From assembly GCA_934771475.1 (NCBI GenBank), contig CAKVMD010000006.1, forward strand, positions 1-60,812: a DNA stretch of 60,812 bases. Reading direction: 5' to 3'. The notes under the pieces are model-generated. The model made no database searches. It was not told the DNA's origin and worked only from the letters and a program-made list of their open reading frames with translations. Every line of letters starts with the position of its first letter. Within the stretch, counting starts at the first letter, position 1. Source of the stretch: an uncultured Clostridia bacterium (GTDB lineage Bacteria > Bacillota > Clostridia > Christensenellales > UBA1242). Shown here piece after piece: positions 54,301 to 60,812 of this stretch. The position numbers and the translations under genes were made by a program.

Positions 54301-54978
54301 TGCAACTTGTTCGCGAAAATATCGTTCAAGGTGTTCGTAATTATAAATGTTGGAGGTAGACTCTTTTTTTTGATAGTAAGCGCAAAGACAAGCAATATCA
54401 TCACTCGTGTCAGTATCACAAAGTGAGCCTGTTCCGTCATGATTTGAGTTTCCGCAATTATAGCAAGAAAATAAGTGATTAGTGTTTAAAAAATAATTTG
54501 TAGAAAGTTGGTTTGGCGCGCTTTCACCAGAGTACGAGCAAATTTCGTATTCCAAATATCCGGTGGTATTGCTGTCTGGTCTATAAGGCAAAAGTTCATT
54601 TAGGTAATAAGGAACAGTGTAAGCGTTTTCGCCATTAAAATAAAAATTGCTTTTTAGGTCAAGGTTGCCATAAGATTGCACTTTGTAAAAACTCTCAACC
54701 GAAGATGTGCTGTCGTTATAGGAATTTTGCATAAGTGATTGCACGTCAAGAGTATACTCTTTCCCGCTAGCGCATTCAGGGACTTCATTAATCCAATTTG
54801 TATCCCCGTCTTTAAAGGTTACAAACAAAACATTGTTCAAAACCTCGCCATTATATAAAGCACTTTGCGCGTAAACATTGTTGCTAACCACAAATGAATT
54901 TGGACAAAGTAAAACCCCGCCCAAAGTAGCCACCGATAATGCAAAACAAATACTACTTATTTTCTTTATATTTTTCAT
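51313..54978 (-). CDS. M6-family secreted metalloprotease with six Ig-like units and C-terminal membrane anchor
   Basis: This 1221-residue protein has a signal peptide (about 8-38). The M6 (immune inhibitor A-type) peptidase domain has the zinc motif HELGHVLGLPDF near residue 366. About six Ig-like units of the DUF5011 type span residues 600-1060, alternating two kinds with the pattern Gly-x-Glu...Tyr-Ser-Asp-x-Gly-(Ile/Val)-(Asp/Glu). A further beta domain and a single span (LIIALGVGGGGLVVMGIVIAI) before a basic tail complete it. It is probably displayed on the cell surface. It is not followed by a dedicated inhibitor. The promoter gives a leaderless mRNA. Confidence 0.9.
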   Translation of the reverse strand: MKNIKKISSICFALSVATLGGVLLCPNSFVVSNNVYAQSALYNGEVLNNVLFVTFKDGDTNWINEVPECASGKEYTLDVQSLMQNSYNDSTSSVESFYKVQSYGNLDLKSNFYFNGENAYTVPYYLNELLPYRPDSNTTGYLEYEICSYSGESAPNQLSTNYFLNTNHLFSCYNCGNSNHDGTGSLCDTDTSDDIACLCAYYQKKESTSNIYNYEHLERYFREQVALKSVLQEANLTGQIDNNSDGFVDALTFIFEGVSETVGWSDLLWAHQSAFVDLSPLSSMSAVLPNILSGRGVRDVNNSDFDSTLNIILSNVKKGENNNKTCYNYNLYLFSDLFMTNSSGQPVRLTGADGKEIIPNYTLAHELGHVLGLPDFYVYDGDRTNEEPVLFWDLMGYSYAGVPLYLSSYSREKLGFTTDANIVKLTSEGTYELKPTTYDEVHNNGENSGNVLAYVYEDSNHPGQKIYMEYRNQEGKFESGIKDIYNKPNLRKDGLIVYRVDENIKQVAGYDTGLSSGNFFGFPHNIYVFRNSRTEFALNANNTTIQNITFQSYDASVDQKELLQKDITFEDSGLKIEFVKLENGSITFKVTGGQLEKEDTRDISQIKLAGEQVVTHEVGTSYSDLGIDYGEFSASEFTVEKIDNVNKNISSLGQFSYTYRLILNKDKTKTVTLTRIVNLVDTTAPIINLLGDETVVVESLDAFVDEGVEYSDNHNSKSELTFKKGEITQITENYYKIDYTVTDTSGNSASVTRYILIQTKTDFSSVKLIGDEEVRVEVNTTYSDAGVDWGTFSKSDFTQKIESDVNVAKLSGKDEYYTYVYKLTFTPTGETFTLTRKVRVVDTTAPTIILKGKTNLTYTTLASYKEMGADYSDNYNQIADLKFNISAPFKVDENRYKIVYTVADTSLNTATAERYIVINPNYFESVRLVGEQEIALAVKNQYADAGIDFGEFKKSDFEIEETNGVNINKITTNGLYYTYSYKLTLIESGESFTLTRKIKVEDKEAPKIQLLGEKEISLYPSELLTYSDRNVSFSDNYCSQNEIVLNTKLVKINELKYHYVYKVIDTSGNESEEVYRVIKVKTKPVTNNQIVIDVNDSSTLAEEYYIGKTIKFKVNINFVEDNSKNQTVKFFINGEEMPEAVGYSFYYEFENAGTYNIKIQVGESASKEMTIVVKDSPSSETKKYNQTLIIALGVGGGGLVVMGIVIAIAGRKKRLSDLEGY

Positions 54979-54984
54979 AATTTA

Positions 54985-55013
54985 AGTATAAAAAATTTAA
55001 TAAATTTTGTCAA
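54985..55013 (-). promoter_or_regulatory. Consensus promoter of the M6 protease gene with leaderless geometry
   Basis: On the minus strand TTGACA (55013-55008) and TATACT (54990-54985) are exactly 17 bp apart. Only 6 nt separate the -10 box from the ATG at 54978, and no ribosome binding site exists. Confidence 0.9.
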
Positions 55014-55199
55014 TTACATACATGAAATATACGAATAAAAAATAAAAACCTAAAAAAGGATAAAAGTAGTGGTATTTAGACAAAAAAACTATCTAATTAT
55101 TAAAAAAATTCTTTTAAGGATTTTCCCAGCACCATTTCTAACGGGTTTTTAACAGTTTTTTAACGCATTTTTAATGATAAATTTTATTCCCATAAAAAA

Positions 55200-55234
55200 T
55201 GCACCGCCAAAAGGGATAAACTTTGTGAGGTGCA
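55200..55234 (-). terminator. Terminator of the SHOCT-protein gene
   Basis: On the minus strand TGCACC/GGTGCA (55234-55229, 55205-55200) is followed by a T-rich run. The rest of 55014-55408 is AT-rich without a recognised gene. Confidence 0.6.
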
Positions 55235-55408
55235 GTTTCAAAACGGTTTATTTTTTATTTTCGCCAATTTTTCATTTATAATTTAATTTTTTTATTTTAT
55301 TTTTCAAATTTATTTCTTTAATTTTTTTTACCTTGCTTGATTTACAAGTCTTAGGCTACTTTTTTTTAGAAAGTCGATATTTCTTTTAAAAGTCAAATTG
55401 AAATTTGA

Positions 55409-55894
55409 TTACAAGAGTTTTAAAAGTTCTCTTTGAAACTCCTCTTCGCTTATCTCGCCACTGGCTCTCTTTTCACGAAGAAGCGCAATCTTTTCCTCTT
55501 TTGTTTGAGTTATAACTTCGGTTTTATCATCCACAACGACTTTATCGTCTTGGTCTTTCTTAACCCATTCCCAATCAGAAACAAACATAGTGCAAACAAG
55601 GAACAGCGTTCCCAGCGAAATAGTGTTCATAATGATAGATAAAACAATCGCGGACATATAATAACTGTATCTTGCACGGAATAGTTTTCCGCCATTTGAC
55701 AGGCAGATTATAAGGAGAACATTGATTGCTATCACTGCAAAAATATCAATAAAATCAAACACCAAATAAGCCACGCTTGCACGCATCGCTGGCTGGGTTT
55801 GAAAATACTTGACAATCCCATAAATTTCGTATCCAATAGACGCAAAATTGAAAATTATCGCAAGTATCATTAAAGTTTTCTTGGTATTGTTCAT
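55409..55894 (-). CDS. Small membrane protein with C-terminal SHOCT domain
   Basis: This 161-residue protein has three predicted membrane spans (about 8-25, 43-65 and 80-107). Its C-terminus is a SHOCT motif of about 25 residues (LLREKRASGEISEEEFQREL), a short helical oligomerisation element found at the ends of many bacterial membrane proteins. AAGGGG precedes the ATG. Its function is unknown. It is divergent from the short-chain dehydrogenase gene. Confidence 0.8.
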   Translation of the reverse strand: MNNTKKTLMILAIIFNFASIGYEIYGIVKYFQTQPAMRASVAYLVFDFIDIFAVIAINVLLIICLSNGGKLFRARYSYYMSAIVLSIIMNTISLGTLFLVCTMFVSDWEWVKKDQDDKVVVDDKTEVITQTKEEKIALLREKRASGEISEEEFQRELLKLL

Positions 55895-56011
55895 GAATTC
55901 CCCTTTTTTATCTTATTGCAATGATAGCATCTTTATGTAATTATGTCAAATTATTTTGAATTTTTATCAAAATATGATAGACTAGTTTTGTCAAAAAATG
56001 AAAGGAGCGTT

Positions 56012-56821
56012 ATGGAACACACAAATAGAATAGTTATAATCACTGGTGGGTCTATGGGAATTGGTAAGGCAACCGCACAAATGTTTAGAGCAAATGGAGA
56101 CACAGTTTTCTCGCTTGCTATGGAAATCGACCCAGAATATCCTGGATTCAGTTATGTTTGCGACATTACAAATGAAGAACGTGTTAAAGAAATTGTAAAT
56201 GAAATCGGACAAAAATATGGAAGAATTGATGTCCTTGTAAACAATGCGGGGTTTGGAATTAATGGCGCTCTTGAATTTGTCCCTTCAACCACTTTTGACA
56301 AAGTTGTCGATGTCAATGTTCGTGGCGCTTTCCTAATGACGAAGTATGCACTTGCGTTTATGGGAAAAGGAAGCAAAATTATGAACATTTCAAGCGTTTC
56401 GGGAGTGTTCGCTTCACCATTTAGAAGTATGTATTGCTTCTCAAAATCGGCACTTTTAATGATGAGTTTATGTCAGAGAATGGAACTTGAAAAGGCTGGA
56501 ATTGATGTTTGCGCAATATGTCCGGGAGAAGTTAAGACTGGCTTTATGAAAAAACGCGTAAGAATTGAAGAAACAAACGAGCACTATGGCAAACAAGTCG
56601 AACGCGCTTTCAAATTCCTCGACAAGCACGATGAGGGCAAAAGAATGGCTCCCGAAAAAATAGGAAAGATAATATATAAACAATCGTGCAAAAGAAAAAT
56701 GAAAGCAATGAAAATCCTTGGCTTTAAATTTAAACTTATGTATTTAGCAATTAAGATTTTCCCTCTCGGAATGATTTTGCGTCTCACAAATAAATTTATG
56801 GGCGGTGGTACGATAGAATAA
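56012..56821 (+). CDS. Short-chain dehydrogenase/reductase
   Basis: This 269-residue NAD(P)-dependent oxidoreductase has the cofactor motif TGGSMGIG near residue 10. NNAG, the catalytic Ser in ISSVSG, and the Tyr-Lys pair YCFSK follow. The C-terminal 70 residues are basic and hydrophobic (KLMYLAIKIFPLGMILRL), suggesting membrane association. The ATG at 56012 has AAAGGAG upstream. An upstream in-frame reading from 55943 has no such site. The substrate is unknown. Confidence 0.9.
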   Translation: MEHTNRIVIITGGSMGIGKATAQMFRANGDTVFSLAMEIDPEYPGFSYVCDITNEERVKEIVNEIGQKYGRIDVLVNNAGFGINGALEFVPSTTFDKVVDVNVRGAFLMTKYALAFMGKGSKIMNISSVSGVFASPFRSMYCFSKSALLMMSLCQRMELEKAGIDVCAICPGEVKTGFMKKRVRIEETNEHYGKQVERAFKFLDKHDEGKRMAPEKIGKIIYKQSCKRKMKAMKILGFKFKLMYLAIKIFPLGMILRLTNKFMGGGTIE

Positions 56822-56942
56822 AAAACATTTATTTACCTTTGTTTTCGGCATAAATAAATATATTTTTTATTTTTAAGTTAATTAAATTTTAATATTTTTA
56901 AATAAAAATTTAAGAAATTTTTGTCTTTAATAAATTAAATTA

Positions 56943-56969
56943 AAAAAAGGAGATTAATTCTCCTTTTTT
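56943..56969. terminator. Bidirectional terminator
   Basis: The stem AAAAAAGGAGA/TCTCCTTTTTT (56943-56953, 56959-56969) lies between two converging genes. Confidence 0.88.
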
Positions 56970-57022
56970 GTTGCTCTTTTGGGTGGTTTGCGACCATTTA
57001 ATATCTTCAATTTTTATCTTTA

Positions 57023-59089
57023 CTAGTCCATAAAGGCAGTTATGCCGGTGTAGAATTTGTAGTTTTTGTTTGCTCCAAGGTTTTCATCTTTGTATACCTT
57101 GTAACATATTTCTAGGTAATCACACCCGTCCGCACCATTGAACATACTTGATTTTAGTCTTCCTGTATAGAAAGCTTTTTCATCTTCTTGTGGGTATACT
57201 ATCTCAAACCAATTTTTTGCTCTGCTGTGTCCAGAAAGCAGTAATGGATATTTGGACTTTAATGGTCTTGACTTGTAATTACCAAAGCCAACATCGGTTT
57301 TGAGTACATTATTGCCTATGTCTGGGTTAAACGCATCCACTTCAAGGTCAAGAGCGTCAAACACATATCCGCTTGAATGTCCGTCCGAAGGATTTGGTTC
57401 GTCTGAAAATGTTATATAGTCCAAATCATAACTTCCATGATATACTTTAAGTTTTGGTGATGATATGGTTGTTACAGTTTGAGTGTTATGATTGTAATAA
57501 TTTAAATCTAATGATAGTTCAAGATAATTGGTTTCATTTGGGTCAACATCGTCTGTCGAGCCTGTTCCATCACTATCTATGTCATATTTTAAGGCAACCC
57601 ATATTGAACTTACGGTTGTCTTTTCTTTTAGCATAAACGTAACTGACTGATACTCTTGTGCTGGAATGGCGGTTACTTTTTTAGCCTCCTCACTTCCAGC
57701 CCTTGGGAAGTTTTTGTCTCCACTTACCATAAACATTCCACCAAGATACTCCATCATTTGACTTGCTAGGTATGGGTTAGTTACTCCCACATTCTCCTCG
57801 CTATCGTCTCCGTCCTCATAACCACCGATTGAAACGAGGCTGTTAACTTTATTTAGTATCATCTCTAATGTCTGCTCATAGTTTCGGTTTAATACAATTT
57901 GTTTTGTATCAGGGCTTCCACTATCCCATGCAGGCTCATAACTTTTACCCGTTTCTTGGTTTGACGGGTACGTGTTTTCTGTTCCGTCCTCTTGTATGTA
58001 AAGCGGCTTTTCGGTTCCATCCGCTTCTACTCGCGTTTTTTGGTTATACACTGTTCTTGTAATATTTTTAGGTGCATTTAATGCAGAAGAACCAATTACA
58101 TTTTCTAGTATCCAGTTGTTTACTTTCTTTATGAGGGCATCGTTTACCCCAACATATCTTGCATATTTTGAATGCAAATCTTTGACGCTGTCTAGCGCAT
58201 CACCAACTTTTTGATTGTTAATTTTTACACTTACGAGTCCGTCTGCACCAGTCGTTACCCTAACCGTTTCTGGCTCTAAATCTAGTGAGTAGCGATATAT
58301 GACATAGGTGAGCGCATTGGTAAATTGGGAATAATTGGAGAAATCAATTTTGCCACTCTTGTCAACACCATAGTCAAATTGGTCTTTCGCGCTACCTACA
58401 TAAGCGGCTTGATAATTCTCTGGAAATGGGAAAAGCGTATAACGAGAGTAAATATTATCTTCAAAATCACTTTCACTTTCCTCGATAGAGGTCAAATTAC
58501 CATTCTTAACATTTAAGTAAGTTTTAAAGTGAGTGTTTTCGTCAATTCTTGCATTGGTTCCAAAACTCCAATTCCATTTATATGAAGTGTTGGCAATAAC
58601 TTGATAGGAAGACTCTTCTCCGCCAGCCAAAACATATTTTTTTGTTTCTGTGATTGTATATCTTGATGCATCATAAAGATATGGAATATTGTCTGGAAGT
58701 TCTAGCCCATCAATCTTGACAGTTTCATCTGCCCCAGTTTGAAAATATTGATCATTGTAAACATTGTAAATATTATGTAGATATTTAATTGTTTGCCAAG
58801 CATATTGCGCATAGTAATCATTTACTGTGTCCATGCTTTCAGGCGGTCTTGAATTTTTATCAAAATCATAATTCTGAGGACGGTATAGCACTTTTGTACC
58901 ATACATACTCACTGGCATAGAATCTTCTAGCCACTGCTCAAATTCTTCGTCTGTCATATTTTCAATTTCGTCTTCATCTATGTCATCTAGGTCAAACCCC
59001 ATGCACCCGACAAAGCAAAACCCCATGCAAAAAGTAAGCAAAAATGCAAATATTCTTACAAATATGTTTTTCTTTTCTATTTTCTTCAT
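57023..59089 (-). CDS. Large lipoprotein of unknown function
   Basis: This 688-residue protein has a signal peptide with lipobox FVGC, giving lipid attachment at Cys29. A very acidic segment follows (DLDDIDEDEIENMTDEEFEQ), then a large mostly beta and mixed domain. I see no catalytic motif and no family I recognise. It has its own promoter. The neighbouring gene is another lipoprotein, transcribed in the same direction and separated by a terminator. Confidence 0.8.
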   Translation of the reverse strand: MKKIEKKNIFVRIFAFLLTFCMGFCFVGCMGFDLDDIDEDEIENMTDEEFEQWLEDSMPVSMYGTKVLYRPQNYDFDKNSRPPESMDTVNDYYAQYAWQTIKYLHNIYNVYNDQYFQTGADETVKIDGLELPDNIPYLYDASRYTITETKKYVLAGGEESSYQVIANTSYKWNWSFGTNARIDENTHFKTYLNVKNGNLTSIEESESDFEDNIYSRYTLFPFPENYQAAYVGSAKDQFDYGVDKSGKIDFSNYSQFTNALTYVIYRYSLDLEPETVRVTTGADGLVSVKINNQKVGDALDSVKDLHSKYARYVGVNDALIKKVNNWILENVIGSSALNAPKNITRTVYNQKTRVEADGTEKPLYIQEDGTENTYPSNQETGKSYEPAWDSGSPDTKQIVLNRNYEQTLEMILNKVNSLVSIGGYEDGDDSEENVGVTNPYLASQMMEYLGGMFMVSGDKNFPRAGSEEAKKVTAIPAQEYQSVTFMLKEKTTVSSIWVALKYDIDSDGTGSTDDVDPNETNYLELSLDLNYYNHNTQTVTTISSPKLKVYHGSYDLDYITFSDEPNPSDGHSSGYVFDALDLEVDAFNPDIGNNVLKTDVGFGNYKSRPLKSKYPLLLSGHSRAKNWFEIVYPQEDEKAFYTGRLKSSMFNGADGCDYLEICYKVYKDENLGANKNYKFYTGITAFMD

Positions 59090-59116
59090 ATATCCTTTGC
59101 TTACTCCTTTAAATAT

Positions 59117-59145
59117 ATTTTAAGTATTTTTGCTCAATAAATCAA
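59117..59145 (-). promoter_or_regulatory. Promoter of the 57023-59089 lipoprotein gene
   Basis: On the minus strand TTGATT (59145-59140) and TAAAAT (59122-59117) are separated by 17 bp, followed by AAAGGAG before the start codon. Confidence 0.75.
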
Positions 59146-59164
59146 TTTTTTTGACAGATTTTAC

Positions 59165-59193
59165 AAAAAAATGCAGATTTTTCTGCATTTTTT
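59165..59193 (-). terminator. Terminator of the 59194-60735 lipoprotein gene
   Basis: AAATGCAGA/TCTGCATTT plus flanking A/T runs lies immediately after the stop codon on the minus strand. Confidence 0.88.
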
Positions 59194-60735
59194 CTAGTTT
59201 GAATTTTCATTCTCTATTTGTGGGGTTGCCCATTCAAGTGCATTGCCATTCATAACGATACTATCATTTTCAATTTTAACATAAGTAAAATCACCATTTT
59301 CTAAATGCTCAACAGTACTTTTTCGTAGAGCCTCACTGGTTGTAACACTTTTATCTGCGTCAACCGAAATTGCCATGGTTTTGATTTCGTTATCTTTTTG
59401 GTATGTTACTTCTATCAGCGAATGTATATCAAGTATAAGTCCCGTTATTTTCCAATCAGCATTTGCGTAATCAAATGACTTATCTTTTTCTGCAAGTTGC
59501 TTTGTTATGGCTTCGGCAAAATCAGCATACTCTGTTTGATGCCTATCAAGATAACTATTTTGATAAACTTTGTTTGAAGCAGTGATTTTTTTGAATTCCA
59601 CTGGATTGTTTTCTTTCGCAAGTTCGGTTAAGGTTGTTGGCTGTTGAAGTGATACATTGTATACCCATATAATGTTGCCATATTTTATACAAACTTGAAG
59701 GTCTTGTACTGTACTGTCTTTTATCTCTCCAAAGTGCCATTGATATGATACCTTGCTTTCGTCATAAGTTATATCTTGTCCATCGCAATATCTCATTACG
59801 CAACTTTTTACTCCGCCGAAAAGGTTTGCATTGATTTGGTCTTGGAAGTTTGCAAGTATATATTCGTCTGTGTATGTTGGAGTTTTGACTTCATGTTCGC
59901 TTTGGGCTGAAAGAATAGCGTTTACTACCTCTTCTTTTGAGGCTTCATGTTCTGGATAGTTTGCTATTGCGTCGAGTGAAATTGGTGAAGAGTATGAGAC
60001 TGTTATCGTTTGCTCTTTATCTTCATGTGTAAAAGAAAACTCAACTTTTGTTATGCCATTTTCGTCTGCTGTAACCTTTTGTGTAAGGTCTGATACTGGG
60101 GTTTCTTTATCACTTGTTATATTATATTTTTCAAGCACATATTCAAATTGGGTTTTAAGGTATTGGGTAAGTTTGGCTAGATAGTTTTCTTCAAGTTCGT
60201 TATATGATGAAACATGATTTAATATATCTTGAACATCATACTGAGTTGTTGAATTTTCTATTGCCATGTTTGCCTTATCTGTATACTCTTTGGTGTGATT
60301 GTAATTTGCGATTGTGTCAAACTCCACAGGTGAAGAGTAGGAAGCAAAGGCTATGTATTTTTGACGGTTATGTTCAAAAGTATATTTAATTGATGTGATA
60401 CCTTGCTCATTTGAGTTTATCTTGTAATCAGCTGATATATCGTCCTCTATTCCTAAGTCATTTAGGACTGTGTCAAACTGAGTGGCGATAAACGCCTCAG
60501 TTTCTTCTGTATATCTTGCAAGAAGGTCGCTGACGCTGGTTGCGTGATTTGCTTCAACGATAATAGTTGAAGTGTTTCCGTTATTATTTCCGTTGTCTGG
60601 GTTTGGGTTGACAGGAGTCTTATCGGCACAGCCAACAAACGCCATACTTGTTAAAAGAGTCGCTGTGGCAAGTCCTCCAATCAAGATTCTTTTCATCTTT
60701 CCCTTGCTTGACTTCTTCTGAATGCTTTTTTTCAT
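59194..60735 (-). CDS. Repeat-containing lipoprotein
   Basis: This 513-residue protein has a lysine-rich start and lipobox AFVGC (lipid attachment at Cys36), followed by a Pro/Asn-rich linker. The rest holds about three or four diverged units of roughly 120 residues. The unit pattern is a helix with ATQFDTVLNDLGI or KTQFEYVLEKYNI, then strands ending in SYSSP(V/I)xxDxIANY. It has no recognised family or enzyme motif. It may be a surface or substrate-binding protein. Confidence 0.8.
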   Translation of the reverse strand: MKKSIQKKSSKGKMKRILIGGLATATLLTSMAFVGCADKTPVNPNPDNGNNNGNTSTIIVEANHATSVSDLLARYTEETEAFIATQFDTVLNDLGIEDDISADYKINSNEQGITSIKYTFEHNRQKYIAFASYSSPVEFDTIANYNHTKEYTDKANMAIENSTTQYDVQDILNHVSSYNELEENYLAKLTQYLKTQFEYVLEKYNITSDKETPVSDLTQKVTADENGITKVEFSFTHEDKEQTITVSYSSPISLDAIANYPEHEASKEEVVNAILSAQSEHEVKTPTYTDEYILANFQDQINANLFGGVKSCVMRYCDGQDITYDESKVSYQWHFGEIKDSTVQDLQVCIKYGNIIWVYNVSLQQPTTLTELAKENNPVEFKKITASNKVYQNSYLDRHQTEYADFAEAITKQLAEKDKSFDYANADWKITGLILDIHSLIEVTYQKDNEIKTMAISVDADKSVTTSEALRKSTVEHLENGDFTYVKIENDSIVMNGNALEWATPQIENENSN

Positions 60736-60767
60736 ATCTTATCTCCCTAAAATTTTCTCTCACCTTT

Positions 60768-60796
60768 ATTTTATCATTTGTTTTTCCCTTTGTCAA
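60768..60796 (-). promoter_or_regulatory. Promoter of the 59194-60735 lipoprotein gene
   Basis: On the minus strand TTGACA (60796-60791) and TAAAAT (60773-60768) have 17-bp spacing. GGGAGAT follows before the start codon. Confidence 0.85.
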
Positions 60797-60812
60797 TAGG
60801 TGAGAAAAAATA

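Overview
The window is a low-GC, standard-code Gram-positive chromosome segment. Ribosome binding sites are mostly AAGGAG-type, and promoters resemble the vegetative sigma-A type. Gene content points to an uncultured Clostridia-like member of the Firmicutes with a sporulating ancestry: gpr, ytfI (DUF2953), ytfJ/gerW and dacF sit side by side, and mcsA/mcsB/clpC, RNase J, trxB and long-form hpf are present. No rRNA, CRISPR array, transposase or prophage gene was seen, and no intact tRNA was recognised.

Layout. 1-270: a tandem structured-RNA candidate with its own terminators. 391-6853 (minus): one operon, gpr-ytfI-ytfJ-dacF-rluB-baiN-plsC-S1 protein. 6951-7223: rpsT. 7625-15024 (minus): hpf, clpC, mcsB, a miniature mcsA, tex and a degenerate amidohydrolase. 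15057-17392 (plus): a DinB-type polymerase and DegV. 17778-20832 (minus): trxB, rpsI, rplM and an unknown gene. 21195-29462 (plus): a two-gene envelope operon encoding a single-pass protein and a 2381-residue repeat protein with a recent 1.77-kb in-frame duplication. 29600-36266 (minus): minE, minD (no minC here), an actin-like MreB relative, an HtrA-like protease, Ppx/GppA, a small ferredoxin and two half-size TauE/SafE proteins. 36354-39752 (plus): a large surface protein with a cytoplasmic coiled coil. 40149-46734 (minus): a zinc-ribbon/poly-Asp protein, tsaB, tsaE, PAP2, an O-methyltransferase, RNase J, a membrane protein and greA. 46858-47544 (plus): a DUF378 protein and a 25-residue membrane peptide. 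47620-50371 (minus): rlmH and two CPBP proteases. 50452-50901: tadA. 51313-60735: an M6 metalloprotease with six Ig-like units, a SHOCT protein, an SDR enzyme and two large lipoproteins.

Themes. Housekeeping translation and proteostasis genes alternate with large, unusual envelope proteins. The best candidate for an undescribed system is the operon at 21195-29462. It has a strong promoter, a structured leader of about 200 nt, an anchored partner and a giant protein built from about eight related beta-rich modules plus InlB-type repeats. Other candidates are a cloverleaf-like element at 30844-30950 and the tandem RNA at the left edge. A recurrent promoter architecture also stands out: the -10 box lies exactly 6 nt before the ATG with no ribosome binding site at four genes, implying leaderless mRNAs.
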